The notes beneath the pieces are model-generated. The model saw only the letters and a list, made by a program, of their open reading frames with translations. It did no database searches and was not told where the DNA came from. 64,000 bases of DNA, taken from contig BCKL01000018.1 of NCBI GenBank assembly GCA_001600635.1, positions 303,974 through 367,973 on the forward strand. Direction: 5' to 3'. Shown one piece after another: positions 12,418 through 25,972 of this stretch. The position numbers and the translations under genes are program-made. Within the stretch, counting starts at the first letter, position 1. Each line of letters opens with the position of its first letter. The DNA is from Leucosporidium creatinivorum. Lineage: Eukaryota > Basidiomycota > Microbotryomycetes > Leucosporidiales > Leucosporidiaceae.

Positions 12418-15400
12418 ATGAAGATTACGGTGCTCCCTCTGCTGCTCGTGGGCAGCTTGAGTGGCATCTACGCGTCGAGTTCACCTCCGATTGCTGCCTC
12501 AGTGAGAGCGTCGTGGCCAGCTTCGTCCCTCGTCGTTCAGTACCTGTGAGCAGTCGTAGGAGCAGTGGAACATACACAGGAAGCTCATATGTCTTTCCCA
12601 CAGTGAAACGCTCGCTCTGGAGGATCCTACAGCGCTCTTCCCCTTCCTCGACTTCCTCGCCTCTCCCAAACCCTTCATCAACTCGTCACCTCCGGCGCTC
12701 TCCCAAAGCACTCGCCAGCTACTCGCAGATGGTACCCTCGAGCCGACAGCCGACCTCGTCTTTGCTAGGCAGCTGCAGCCCAACGAGACGTACGCCCTCC
12801 TCGAGTACGCCTTGACGCGCTCGAATGTGCTCAAGAGCAAAGGCCAACGGGACAGCTTGCGCCTGGCACTGAGCACTCGGGAATCCAGCGTCGTGATTGA
12901 AGGCATGCGCCTGTTGGAGGAGCAGCGCGAGAAGGAGGTCATTCCCCGACCCATCATCAACAGCGTGCAGGTCATCCCGGGCTGTCGGAGCTGGCTCGAT
13001 GTCAACGGCCATATGATCTGCAGTGAGGAGGAGTTCTGGAAGCTAGTGGGAGAGGAGCAGACGGAGCAGAAGGGCCCCATCGTCCTCCCCACCAGGTGCG
13101 TTCACCTTGCGCTCGAGCTCGGCCGCGCGACAGACCCGCTGATGCTCTACGTCAACTATAGTAACGCCCCTCAAACTCGACTTTACCCTTTCGACCATCT
13201 CTCGCCTGCTACCCGGGACGCTTCTCTCCCTCTCATCGTCCTTTACGGCTACCCCTCCCCCTCGGCGGCCTCTCTCGTCCAGTCCGACGGCGTCCACTCC
13301 TTCGCCGACCTTTACGCTTTCGTCCGCCGTCTTTCTTCCCCGTCATACCTTCCTACAATCAATCCCAAGACTACCAGCAGCGGAGGCAGGGGCGCCGCGA
13401 AGGCTGCCCCCGCGGAACCTCCTCGTCTTCAAGTCGCTCTGCGCTGGGGAGCCACTCGCTTTCGCATGCGCCGCCGTTATAACGATGCGGAGCCTCAGAA
13501 CCTCGTCTTGAGCGGCTACGGTGCCGGCCTCGACATCAAGAAGAGCGACTACCTCGCCATCGACGACCGCCTCGCCAGCTCGGACCAGGAGGGTAGTCAT
13601 CTGGAAGTCGAGGGCAAGGACGCTTCCCCTAAGATGGACCCGGTGAAGAAGAGTGATATCGCGGGTGAGTCGGCATCTGAGCTGGACCACGGGTGCGGTG
13701 CTGATTCGCTTGGTGCAGGACTCGGCCTCCGCGCGACGGCTCACATCCTCTCCTCCGACTCGCCACTCGAGGCCTTTACCACCGTCACCGCCTCGTTCCC
13801 TCTCCTCGCTTCGCACCTCTCGACTCTCGTACCTGCCATCCCCGAGGATCTCGAGGAGGAAGTCGGCACCTTTCAGATGACCTCCCCTCTCTCGCAACGA
13901 CCCTCCTTCCACCTAAACGGCATGGCTCTTCCCGAAACCTCCGTCGAGCCTTTTGCTCTCCTTCGCATCATGCGTCGAGAGCGCAAGTTCGTCACCGACA
14001 TTCAGGGCCTCAGCTCGCATCTCTCGACGAAGCAAGCTCGCGACGTGCTGATGTACGAGGGAATCGGCGCGGCAGCCTCAGGCGGGTCGAAGAGCAGAGG
14101 AAGGGATGCAGTGCTATCGCCCGAGGTGCTCGGTGATATCTTCGACGCTGGAGACAAGCAGGAGGGAGGCGGACTTATCCTCTGGTGGAACGACCTCGAG
14201 AAAGACAAGCGATACAAGAGCTGGTCCAAGGACCTCAAGGATGTACGCTTTCGTTTCCTCTATGTCTTGTCTCGTATAGTGCTGACCCTGGCATCTACAG
14301 ATGCTTCGCCCCGTCTACCCTGGCCAGATGAACCTCATCCGGCGCAACCTCAACTCGGTCATCTTCGTCCTCGACTTCTCGCAGCCTTCGGCGCTCATGC
14401 TTCTCTCCGAAAACATCCGTCAATTTGTCTCGCGTGGCATCCCTCTTCGCTTCGGGGTCGTGCCCCAAGTCGACAGCGCCGCGACCGAGCACGACGTTTC
14501 GGCCCAGGTCGCTCAAGTGCTCTGGTACGTCGTCGACGCCGTCGGTCGCGTGCCAGCCATGACGCTTCTCGGAGATGTAAGTTCTGTCTTTATCATTGCC
14601 TCTTAATACTCGAGCTGACCAACTCCCCTCCCGCAGCTCGCGCTCAGCGGAGACCGAGTCTCGGAGCCGATCCTTCGCCGACTTTACGAGCAGCTCGCCA
14701 TGCAGTCGGTGCACGTCTCTGGAGGTCCTCTCGCCAATTTTGACGAGGTTATCAAGGGAGTCGACGTCGAGGCGACGGCTTTCAACTCGCGTCTGAGCAA
14801 GGCGAGAGCCTACACGAAGCGACTCGCTGTCGAGCGAGAGCCAAAGTCGCTCGGTTCCTTCTTCTTGGACGGGGCTCACTTCAAGCTCGACGATGTATGT
14901 CGCGCTGTCTTTTCGAGCTCGGCTGTAGCTGACTCGGCTCTGATCGTATGCAGGAGTGGACCCGAAGCCTTCAAACGGCACTCTCCGCCCACGTCCAGTA
15001 CCTGCAGCAGATGATCTACCGAGACCTTCTTACGGACGACCTCGACGTGAACCGCTACTTCTTCGACCTGCCGACCACGCACGCTCGGCGCAACCCCTTC
15101 ATTTTCCCCTCGGCCGAGACTAACCCGCTCAAGATCGTCAACCTCGTCGATGCCGCAAAAGGAGTCCACCCCTCCATGTTCAGATCTACGTTCATCGAAG
15201 GAGGTGAGTTAACGAGACGCGAGAACTGCAGCGACCTTGGGCTAACACCTCCCCCTCATCGCCTAGTCTCACCCGAGCAGCTCGAGGATCCCGAGGCGGA
15301 GGCGCCTCCCGCTTTGGCTACCCTCTTCATCGTCGCCGACATCGACTCGCCCGAGGGTCGCGGCCTCGCCAAGAGTGCTCTACAGCTCGTCGTACGTGCC

Positions 15401-18400
15401 GAGCTGCCTCTTCGCCGAGTCGAACGAAGCTGATCTCCTTCTCTCGCAGGACAAGACCCCTCGGACTCGCGTCTCACTCCTCCACAACCCCGCTTATGCC
15501 AATCTGCCCCACTCCTGGGAGCTCTCCAATCTCATCTACCTCCTTCACACCGTCGGCGCGCTCGAACAAGTCCTGCCTTCCGAGCTTCTCGGCTGGCTCG
15601 AGCTCGAGGTCGACTACGGTGGACCCGGCAAGGCTGCAGGGACCAAATGGGCGGAAGAGAATCCCATTCGTCAGTTCTTGAGGAAGGGCGCCAGCCGCCG
15701 CGATACCCTGAAGGCTGTCGAGTGGTGGAGTGAGGCGGGTAAGCTGGCGCAGAACTTTGGCTTCGAGGAGGGTCAGAACGGCATCGTCATCAACGGAAGG
15801 GTGAGCTTTTTTTCTTCCTCTCTCCGCGTCAAGAGCTGATCTTCATGCTCGAACGCAGGTCGTCGGCCCGTTCGAGGATGGAGCTTTCGCCACCGCCGAC
15901 CTCAAAGGACTCGTCAGCTTCGAGGTGCAGAAGCGTATTAACCCCGTCGTTGAGGCTATCGATGGTTCCGGATTCAACATCTCCTCTCTCGAACGGTGAG
16001 TCGCGAGCGGACGTTCTCTTCTCGAAGCTGACCGTCGCCGTCTCACAAATAGCTCGCAACGCTGCAATATCTACAACGTCGCGACTTCCATTATCTCTGA
16101 GGCATATCTCCCCGACCCAGCTGCTGGCATGTTTGGAGGCAACTCGGTCGAACGCCGCACTCACTACCGAGCGCTGCAGAACGAGCACTCGTCAGTCCGG
16201 CGCCGAAGTCCGAAGAACTATAACTGACACCACCTTCTCCACCAGCTCCTACATCGGGCCTCACGAGATCGGTGCCCCCTTCGAAATTGCCATCATCATC
16301 GACCCGGCCACCGAACTCGCTCAACGATGGGCGCCGATCATCCAGACGCTCGCTTCACTCGAATCGGTCCACCTCCGAGTCTATTTCAACCCCTCCCTCT
16401 TCATCAAGGAGCTTCCCATAAAGCGCTTCTACCAATACAGCTTCGCCCCCGAGCTCTCGTTCGACGCCAGCACGGGCGCCGAGCTTCAGCCTGAGGTCCG
16501 CTTCGAGGGCATCCCCGAGGACGTCCTTCTCACCTTCGCCACCGACCTCCAGCAATCCTGGCTCGCCTTCCCTAACACTAGCGTCCACGACCTCGACAAC
16601 ATCCGCCTAGCCGATCTGCCCAGCTGGTCGCGTCGAGAGGGAGTCAAAGCCATTTTCGAGCTCGAGTCCATCATCGTCGAGGGGCATGCTCGCGAGATGC
16701 CGTCGAGTCAGCCTCCGCGTGGACTCCAGGTAGAGCTCCTCGCCGGCTCTGGACCTGCATCGACGAACGAGAAGCGTGGAGAGTGAGTTGATCCGCGCTC
16801 GCGAATCGCCTCGTCCCGACTAACGATCTCTGCTCGCAAACAGCACCATCGTCATGTCCAACCTCGGCTACTTCCAGCTCAAGGCCGGACCTGGTCCTTT
16901 CCGCCTCGCCATTCGCGCCGGCAAGAGCTCCGACGTCTACTCGTTCGAGAGCATCGGCGCCGAGGGGTGGAAGAGTGGCGACATCGCCGAGACGGGCGAC
17001 TCGCTCCTTGTCTCCACGTTCGAGGGTCTGACGCTCTACCCTCGTCTGCGGCGGAACCCTGGCTTCGAGGCAGTGCAGCTGCTGGACGAGAACGAGGTCG
17101 CGCCGAGCAAGGGATCGGGCTTCTTTGATCGCGTCAAGTCGATGTGAGTGGTCGTCTCGGCTGCGTGCTCGAGCCATCGCTTATTTCTTTGCTCCTCCAG
17201 GCTCCCCTTCTTCGCACCCTCCAATGCCCTCGCCTTCAAGAAGCAGGCCGACATCAACATCTTCACCGTCGCCTCAGGACTCCTCTACGAGGTGAGCTGC
17301 GGCTGCTCCGAGCGCTGAGCGCCGCTGACTCTGCTCTATCGCAGCGCATGGCGTTCCTCATGATGGTCTCGGTCATGCGCCACACGCAAAGCACCGTCAA
17401 GTTCTGGTTCATCCAGAACTTCCTCTCGCCGTCCTTCCGCGCCTTCATCCCCCATATGGCTCAAGAGTATGGCTTCGAGTACGAGCTCGTCACCTACAAG
17501 TGGCCTCACTGGCTCAGGGCGCAGAAGGAGAAGCAGCGGACGATTTGGGGGTGAGTCGTCTCGGTTCGGCTGTGAGGAGCTCGACTGACCCTCCTTCCTC
17601 ATAGCTACAAGATCCTCTTCCTGGACGTTCTCTTCCCTCTGGAACTCGAGCGTGTCATCTTTGTGGACTCAGATCAGGTGCGTCGTCCTCGGCGGGGCGC
17701 TCGAAGCCTTGGAGCGCGTGTGCTTATCTTGCCGTCCTCGCCAAAGATCGTTCGCACCGACCTCAAGGAGCTCATAGACATGGACATCAAGGGTGCTCCC
17801 TGTGAGTCCAAGCTGTTTCCGAATTGAAACGCCCACTGACCCTTTGCCGACTCGCAGACGCTTACGCACCCATGGGAGCGGATCGGACCGAGATGGACGG
17901 CTACAGGTTCTGGAAGACGGGCTATTGGAAGGGTGAGACTGATGTAGCGCTCTGATGCTTCGCCCTGCTGACTCTCCTCCTTTGCAGACCACCTCAAGGG
18001 CAGCCCTTACCACATCTCGTGCGCCGAGCTCCTTCTCACGGCGTCTCTGCCACCTTTGCTGACTCTGACTATCCCTGACAGCGCCCTCTACCTCGTCGAT
18101 CTCGATCGCTTCCGCAAGGTAGCAGCAGGAGACCGTCTGCGGCAGCAGTACCAAGGCCTCTCGGCCGACCCCAACTCGCTCGCCAACCTCGACCAAGACC
18201 TGCCAAACAACATGCAGAGCGCCATTCCTATCGTTAGTCGAATGCCCCGCATCGAAGCGACTATGGCTGATTCGCTCTCTCGCCTTACCCGCAGCACACG
18301 CTCGACAAGAGCTGGCTTTGGTGCGAGACTTGGTGCAGCACCGAGAGCCTTGCTGAGGCAAAGACGATCGACCTCTGCAACAACCCTCGTACGTGTCCCC

Positions 18401-18689
18401 CGTCTCTTAGCTAGAATGTCTCCCGCTAACGCCCTCGACCTCTGCAGTCACACACGAGCCGAAGCTCCAGCGGGCCAAACGACTGATCCCCGAGTGGACC
18501 GTCTACGACGACGAGATCGCCGCACTGGCTCGACGAGTCGCTGCTGATGAATCCGCCATCGGAGCGTTCGGGAAGAAGGCGGATGACTTGGAGCAGGCGG
18601 TGCAGCAGGAAGTGGAGCGGACCGAGTTCGTACATGAGAAGGAGGGCGAGAAGGAGGAGCGGCAGGAGCGGAAGAAGGATGAGCTGTAG
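12418..18689 (+). CDS. UGGT: UDP-glucose:glycoprotein glucosyltransferase
   Basis: ER-lumen folding sensor that re-glucosylates misfolded N-glycoproteins so they rebind calnexin. Starts with a hydrophobic signal peptide ([20 protein letters not shown]), continues through the long thioredoxin-like sensor region (for example [25 protein letters not shown]-type later blocks) and ends in a GT24 catalytic domain. Catalytic signatures seen: [44 protein letters not shown], the metal-binding D-x-D in [35 protein letters not shown] and [11 protein letters not shown]. The extreme C-terminus is KDEL, an ER-retrieval signal, preceded by a highly charged coiled-coil-like stretch. Many short introns; first exon 12418 to about 12543. 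Length of roughly 1,600 residues fits the family. Convergent with serine dehydratase. Confidence 0.95.
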
Positions 18690-19074
18690 ATCGACCAGCG
18701 CGTGTAAAGAAGGGTGTTTTCTGGTACCGACACCGGTGAATGAGTGGCGGCTTGTATGAACTGCTGAGGATTCTCTGCTCGGCGAAGCTGAGTCAACTTA
18801 GGGCAGCACCGCCCGTGAGACAGAATCGAGACTTCGATGTCTCTACTGATGCCACGCCGTCTTCGGTCGTGGCGAAGGAGGGAACTGAGGAGGATAGCTC
18901 GGCGCTGGCGTGAGCGAGAAGTTGATGCAGGCCAATTCGCTCCTGAAACCTTGGCCACTGAGCACAGAACAGCTGCTTGTTTCCCGAGTGACCTCTAACG
19001 CTCTACACCGAATGTCTATGTGCACTTCCCTCGCCTCGTCATCCTTGCCCTCCTTCGTCTTGAAAGTGCTCGTT
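18690..19074. other. convergent 3' intergenic region
   Basis: 385 bp between the UGGT and serine dehydratase stops. No open frame or repeat of note; presumably both 3' UTRs. Confidence 0.4.
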
Positions 19075-22000
19075 CTAGCACGCCGGGCTACTGACCGGAA
19101 TCCTCATCGACGTAGCAAGTCCGCTCATGCTTGTCTCTTTGTAGTGGTTGTGCATGTCCCTCGCGGTGATCCTCATCGCCTCGATGGCTTCGTCGAGCGT
19201 CACCGAGTGGATGCCATCACCGGCGAGCGCTAGTTGAGCAGCAGTAACGGCCTTGACGGCGCCGAGGGAGTTGCGCTCGATACATGGGACTGCGAAGTGG
19301 GAGAGGAGAGCGTGAGGGTCAGCGAGGGGCTCCAGTAACCGCCGAAGAGCCTCGGCGAAGGCGAGACCGCCGCCGGCGGAGGTGACAGAAGGTGGCACGG
19401 TCCCAAACACATACTTTGGACCAGGCCCGACGGAGGATCGCAGGTGAGGCTGTAGTGATGATGAGAACGAGATGGAGGATGGCCAGAGGCGACAGAGAGA
19501 GCGGACGAGAAGAGACCGAGAGCGAAAGTCGGACGAAGAGTGATTGGGAAGGCGGAGGAGGAGGAGGACAAGACGTCAGCATGTAAACCTACAGTGATCC
19601 GAAAGAAGGTGTGCTGACCCCAGGTGATGCTCGATACCAATCTCAGCGGCTTGAAGAATCTGCTGAGGACTTCCTGCTCGGAGAAATTCGAGAGTCAGCG
19701 CTCGCTCGACAGCTTGTCGCAGCTTTTCGAGGCGAGACAAGGGCGGCTTACCTCCCATGACGGCGGTGAACGCTCCTGCTGCCATTGCTGAGGCGACTCC
19801 AACTTCGGCCACTGTGGGTGGAGAGGAAGGGTCAGCTCGGCGCTCGTCAACCGCCTAACGAAGAGCAGAAGAGGACTCACTGCATCCTCCCTCCGCCGCC
19901 GAGATAGTAGCACCACGCTTAAAGAGCATTCCAATAGCTGTAGCAGAGTCAGCGCCCTCGCTCGCCAGACTTCCGACTCCGAGCCGAAGCCCGACTCACC
20001 AGCCGAAGTCAACAAGAACGTCTTGACGTCCCTCTCCACATCATCCGAAATGAACTCGACAAAATACTTGAGCACGGCGGGGATGACTCCCGCTGCGCCA
20101 TTGGTGGGAGCAGTGACGACTCGGCCGCCGGAGGCGTTAACTTCGTTGACGGCGATGGCGCTGAGAGTGAGGGGAGATGAGGGGCGGGAGGTCATTTGAG
20201 GTTGTTGTTGTAGCGGTGAGCAGGGGTAGAGGTGGGAGGATGGCAGTCAGCGTCGCAGTAGTAGAGGGAAGAGCGAATGATCGCCGAGCCTCGAGAACCG
20301 CTCCGAGTCGACTCACTAGCAGGAAAGAAAGTCAATCCCAGGGAACACGTTCGTCTTCCACGGAATGGGGCTAAGCTCGTGCTCAAAGTCGCCAATCACG
20401 AGCGGCGCCCTGCTCTTCTTCAATGCTCCACTAACGAACGCCTCGGGAGGAGGGGCGGCCGAGAAGCCATCGGCCATGGAGAGCGCGGTACCGGCGGGGA
20501 GTGAGGGAGTAGAAGAGGAAGAGCCAGAGGAGAGGGCAGAGTTCGTCGAGGGGGGCGTGATGGAAGGGTAGAAGCCCTTGAAGAGACGGCGGTAGAGTCC
20601 TGCTGCTCGTCGTCGAACCCCGAGTCGACCAGGAAGGAGCTCCTCCGTCGAGCTGACTCCATCCCTAATGCTTCCATCCATCACGCTCCATAGCCTTAGC
20701 AAGCCCTCCGAGATCTGCTCGGAAGACATGTAGCTCTTTTCGTTCTGCCAGACCAGCTGGGCGATGGTGAGGTTCTGTTGACGAGTCATGTTGAGGAGGC
20801 CTTGGGCGTTGGTGAAGAGGTAAGGAGGTTGCGGGAGGGAGTCGCCGGGGAGTGAAGATGAGGAAGCGTCTTCGGCAGTGGAGGAGGAGGAGGGATCGGC
20901 GGAGGAGGAAGGGGCGGAGGAGGAAGGGGCGGGGAGGGAAGGCGCGGCCTTCGAGTCGACGCCGTGAGTCTGCTCTCGGCGAGCTTGGGAAGCGGCGTCC
21001 TTGTTGACAGCGCGGTAGTAAAGGTTCTCGTCGACTGTGGGTCACAGTCGAGGTCAGCCGTCGGCTGCTAGGGCAACGCCGAGCGTCCCTCGCAAACTCA
21101 CCCTGCGTCCTCTCATTCACGATGAAGCCTCCTCCGACACTAAAGTACTCGTTCGTCGCCAGCATATCTCCCTTCTCGTCGAACACGGTGAACCTCATAC
21201 CGTTGGGGTGGGTCGGCAAAGGCTCGTTTCGCCAAAGCATGTCCCTATCCATGTCGTACTTGATCGTGTTGGTCCCGCCGAGTTGGAGACGCTTCTCGGT
21301 GAGGATAGCGGAGTAGCGAGAGCCGATGGTAGAGGGTCTGTTTGGGAGGGTAAGTGAGCGAGCAGCTCGGCGAGGAGGTAGAGGGACAGGACCGACTCGA
21401 TAGTTTCGGGGTCAGAGCCCTCCAGTCCCATCATGACAGCTTGAGGAGTCATATGTCCCTTTCCTGTAGCCGACAACGAGCCATAGAGACCGACCTTGAG
21501 GGTGCGAACCTGTCGAGAGAGGGGAGAGCGCCGAGCGCCGAGATTCAGCTTTTCCTCCGTTCCTCGTCAATCCTTGCCAACGGGAGAGGGCACCAGCTCA
21601 CCTGATCCAAGATGCCCATCTCGCGCAGGTCCTGCAAATATTCCGGGCGAGCCCAGGTCAGCTGGTCCCTCCGAAAAGTGCCATTAGAGGCAAGGGAGGA
21701 GGGGGAGGTGGTTGGGAAGCGCCTACGTGAACGAATACACGGCCAGCGCGCATGGGTCCTACGGTATGAGAGGATGAAGGTCCTACTCCAATGGAGAAGA
21801 GGTCTGCAGGTGCATAGCTGGGTGGTCAGCGAAGAGAGACGAGGGGGGAAGGGAGCGCGCCTGCAAACAGGCTCGAAACTGACCGAAAGCAGAGACTACA
21901 GCATGTTCTGCGCGAGCGAGGGTGGAAGCAGGGTTACGGTTCTCCTTATCTGAGGACTCTGAGTCTATCCTGGCGGGAGAAGCGTCGAAAGCAGGGCGAG

Positions 22001-22118
22001 ACGAATGGATTGAGCGTGCGAGGCTGGTGCGAAGCTGTAGCGGTAGCGAGATGACAGGCGATGGTGCAGCACGGCTAGCAAGGTGCAGAATCCTTGCTCG
22101 GCGCAGAGCTAATGCCAT
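19075..22118 (-). CDS. L-serine dehydratase, iron-sulfur type, probably mitochondrial
   Basis: Converts L-serine to pyruvate and ammonia with a [4Fe-4S] cluster, unlike the PLP serine dehydratases of animals and budding yeast. The N-terminus is rich in Arg/Ser/Ala and lacks acids ([20 protein letters not shown]), as expected of a mitochondrial presequence. The beta domain follows ([19 protein letters not shown]), with [20 protein letters not shown]. The alpha domain has [18 protein letters not shown], the cluster cysteines in AAEGGC, LTCDP and VPCIERN, then [19 protein letters not shown]. All three cysteines expected of the bacterial enzymes are present. The two domains, separate genes in some bacteria, are fused in one chain. 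About a dozen introns. Ends SSPAC. Divergent from VPS16. Confidence 0.92.
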
Positions 22119-22451
22119 GGCGATGTTGAAGCGACGAGACGAGCGAGAAGTAGGAAAGAGAGCTGAGTGCGGGGAGGTTGAGCTGGTGATGGTTGGCCCG
22201 TAGGCTGCGCTCTGCTCTGGCCTGAAACGGCATTGAGTCTGTGACTCGCAATAGCTGTCACCACTGCTCTACCGCCCTGCAGAACCTTCGCTTCGACTCC
22301 TGAACAACCTCGTTCGCTCGCGCCGTTCGCGTCTCTCTCCCTCTCGCGCTCTACTCGATTCTCCTTCAATATCACTTACAGGCCTCGTCTGCACGTCCGG
22401 CACTCTCAATACAGGACTATAGCCTCTGGTCAACTCGCTACAGCTTACAGG
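22119..22451. promoter_or_regulatory. divergent promoter of serine dehydratase and VPS16
   Basis: 333-bp head-to-head gap, pyrimidine-rich toward VPS16. No recognised operator or TATA box. Confidence 0.4.
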
Positions 22452-25400
22452 ATGGCGCAAGCTCCCGCGTCGGCGAGTTGGGAGCCGCTGGGCGAGACCT
22501 TCTACCGCAAGCAGGACATTTACTCGATGCAGTGGAGCATCTCGGACCTCTCAGACTTCATCGTAGCAGGAGCACCTTGGGGAGGACCATTAGGTGCGCT
22601 TTGAAAGGCTACAGAGGAGCGGAACGAGCGCTGACGCTGCTTGCTCTCCACTGCAGCCATGATCAGGGATGATAGGAAGCCAGTACTGCTGGGGAGACAT
22701 GCTATTGGCAAACCCAAGATCTCAGTCTACTCATCAGCAGGAGGCCTGCTGCAGACCATATCCGTGCGCTTCCTCGCCCCCACCTCGCCTTCTCGCTCGA
22801 GCTGACCCTGTTCGTCTTCAGTGGGACCCACCAACACGAATCGTCTCCCTCGGCTGGACGCACTCTGAATCCCTCGTCGTCCTTACCCAAGACGGCACCT
22901 ACCGCCTCTACTCGCTCAGCACGGGCTCCGCCCCCCCTTCCTACACCCAACACTCGCTCGGTCCCGACGCCCAAGAAGCAGGCGTCATCGAAGCCAAGAT
23001 CTACGAAGAAGGCATGGTCGCCCTACTGGGCATTCTCGCGTTCGTCGAGGTCAAGGGATGGCAGAAGACCAGCGGGGAGGGAGGGCTCGGCGGCAAGATC
23101 ACCCTTCTTGCGAGTGCTGGGTTGAACGAGCCACCGAGTTGTTGGTGTGTCATTCCGCCGGAGTTGAGTCATACGAGGGGAGTCGAGGTGCTCATTGGGA
23201 GCGGAGCTACTGTGCTACGGCTCGACGAAATCGACGTTCAAGATCAGGTCGGTCCTCGCTACTTCTGCTTGTATCCTTCACTCGCTAACGCTCACACACA
23301 CAGCGAATAACCCGAGGCCCCTTCCACTCTATCACTCCCTCCCCCAACGGCCGCTTCCTCTCCCTCCTCTCCCATCCCTCGGGCTCCTCCCCTCAACTCT
23401 GGGTCACCTCGGCCGACTTTACGCGCTCGCTCTCCGAATTCGACCTCGGTGGGGAAGGAGAAGTAGGCGCACCAGGTCAGGTCGTGTGGTGTGGGAATAA
23501 TACGGTCGTCGTGGCGTGGGAGAGAACCGTCGTCATGGTCGGGCCGTTCGGCGAGACGTTGAAGTAAGTGTGAGAGCTCGATGAGGGGGAGAAGAAGTGC
23601 GCTGACCTTTTGTGGCGCTTCACAGGTACTTCTACTCCGACCCGGTCTTCCTCGTCGGCGAGACCGACGGCACTCGCATCCTCAGCAACGAGTCCTGCGA
23701 GTTTCTCCAAATCGTACCTCGTTCGTCCTCACACCTCGCTCCTCGCTCCTCCTTCCTCGCTGACCTCTGTCTCCTCACAGAATCCTCCCAGGACGTCTTC
23801 CGTCCCGGTTCCGCGTCCCCGTCTGCAATCCTCTTCGAAGCGGCCGAGCTGTTCGAGAAGCGCTCTCCCAAGGCCGACGAGTACATTCGGAATATCAAGA
23901 CTGAGCTCGTTGCTGCGGTGGATACTTGCATCGATGCTGCGGGGAGGGAGTTTGAGGTTGTTTGGCAGAAGAAGCTCTTGAGAGTGAGTTCGGCGGGAGG
24001 GAGGGAGAGCAAGACGACACGAGATGCTAACGAGCGGGTCTGTCATAGGCGGCGACGTTCGGCAAGACCTTCCTCGATCTCTACAACCCCAACGACTTTG
24101 TACGAATGACACAGACGCTGCGAGTCCTCAACGCGGCGAGGTTCTACGAGATTGGGATTCCTCTGACCTACGACCAGTGCGTCGGCCTGCTTTCTACCTT
24201 CTCCTTCCCCGCTGACCCTCTCTCCTACCACAGATACCAAGCGCACCCACCCTCCCACCTCATCGCACGCCTAACCTCCCGCTCGCAACACCTCCTCTCC
24301 CTCCGCATCTCCTCCTTCCTCTCCCTCTCGCCCGCCCCGGTGCTCAAACACTGGGCCCAGACCCTCATCACCACTCTCTCGCCCTCCTCCACCCCCTCCG
24401 AAGAAGACTCCATCTGCACCTCCATCGTCGACAAGCTGAAAGATCAGGTGGATGTGAGCTGTGCGGATGTGGCCCAGACGGCTTGGAGTACGGGACAGAA
24501 TGGGTTGGCGAAGAAATTGTTGGATTGGGAGTTGAGGGGGAGTAAACAGGTGCCACTGCTGTTGAGTATGAAGGAGGATGAGGCGGCGTTGAAGAAGGCG
24601 ATTGAGAGTGGGGATCCGAATCTCGGTGGGTCTGTGGAGCGCGTCCTCGAGCTCGGTCAGTCGCTGATCTGTCTCTTCTGTCCCATTTTCCTTGTCCCTT
24701 CTCCCCTCTCCCAACCCGATCAACAGTCTACACCGTCCTGCTGCACCTCAAGCGCTCGCACGCCCTCGGCGATTTCTTCCGCTTCGTCGACACCAAGCCC
24801 GACGCGTCTGCTCTCCTCCAAGTCTACGCCAAGGAGAATGATGTCGAGATGCTGCGGGACTTCTACTACCAGGATGATCGGAGGAAGGAGACGGCGTGCT
24901 TGAGCTTGGAGGAGAGCTTGGGGTGTGAGGTGAGTCTTGAGGAGTGGGTGCCAGGGGATGAGGAGAGAGCTGACTCGATGAGATGAACAGGACGTCACGG
25001 ACAAGATTGCCAAAGTAAAAGCAGCGGCAAAATCCTTTGGCGAGGATAAGGACTGCTCCTTCGAAGCCAAGGTCCGAGCTTCTCTCCCTTCCCTTCCCCC
25101 TCATCGCTCCTTGAGCTGACCTGCGCCTCTCGCCTCGCACAGATGGTAGAAGACCAACTCCGCCTCCTCACCCTCCAACAAACCCTCGAACAAGAAGCAG
25201 CCGGGAAATCCTTCCTCGGCCTCTCTATCAACGAGACGATCCGTGCGTGCATCCTGGCTGGGTTGGGCAAACGAGCGGACAAGATGAAGAGCGATTTCAA
25301 GGTGCCGGATAAACGGTTCGTTCTCCTCTCCATCTCCTCCTTCTAGTCTTGCTAACGCCGAGCGAGGAGACAGCTGACACCCCCACTTCGGCAACCGCAG

Positions 25401-25972
25401 ATTCTGGTACATCAAGCTCAAATCCCTCGTCGCCCTCCGCGACTGGGAATCTCTCGAAGCGTTCGCGCGCTCCAAAAAGTCGCCAATAGGCTACGAACCC
25501 TGGGTGGACCATCTCGTCGCGACGGGCAATCATCGCCAGGCGGTAGGGTTTATTGCGCGCTGCGAGCAACGGAATAGAGTGGAGCTTTATGTCAAGACGG
25601 GGGAGTGGGTGTTGGCGGGCCAGGAGTGCGTGAGGAAGGCAGAGAGGGGGAGGTTGAGGTGAGTTTTTGGGGCTTGCTTGCGCCGAGCTTCGTTGTCGTC
25701 TCGTCTTCGCGATCGTCTCGTTCCCCTTCCCCTCCCCCAGCCCCCTCCTTCCATCCATCGCCCATCTTCCTTCCCTCATCGCCATCGCCTTTCTAGCGGC
25801 ACGAGCTGACCCCCCTTTTCCTTCCCTGCCCTACCCTCCCCTCCCCGACCCAAACGCCAACTCGCACCCCGAACCAAACTCGAACAGCGACCTGAAATCC
25901 CGCGCTCCCAACGCCGTCATCGCGGCGCAGCTGGAGCAACTGATTGGCGAGATGGATCAAGCTGGAATGTGA
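22452..25972 (+). CDS. VPS16: VPS16, HOPS/CORVET core subunit
   Basis: Core subunit of the vacuolar/endosomal tethering complexes that drive Rab5/Rab7-dependent fusion. Start MAQAPASASWEPLGETFYRK, followed by YSMQWSISDLSDFIVAGAPWGGPLAMIRDD, the family N-terminal beta-propeller signature. The C-terminal alpha-solenoid carries FVDTKPDASALLQVYAKEND and LRDFYYQDDRRKETACLSLEES, characteristic of VPS16, then IAKVKAAAKSFGEDKDCSFEAK and WYIKLKSLVALRDWESLEAFA. Several introns; the last exon ends MDQAGM with TGA at 25970-25972. VPS33-type SNARE-binding partners are not in this window. No truncation seen. Confidence 0.94.
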
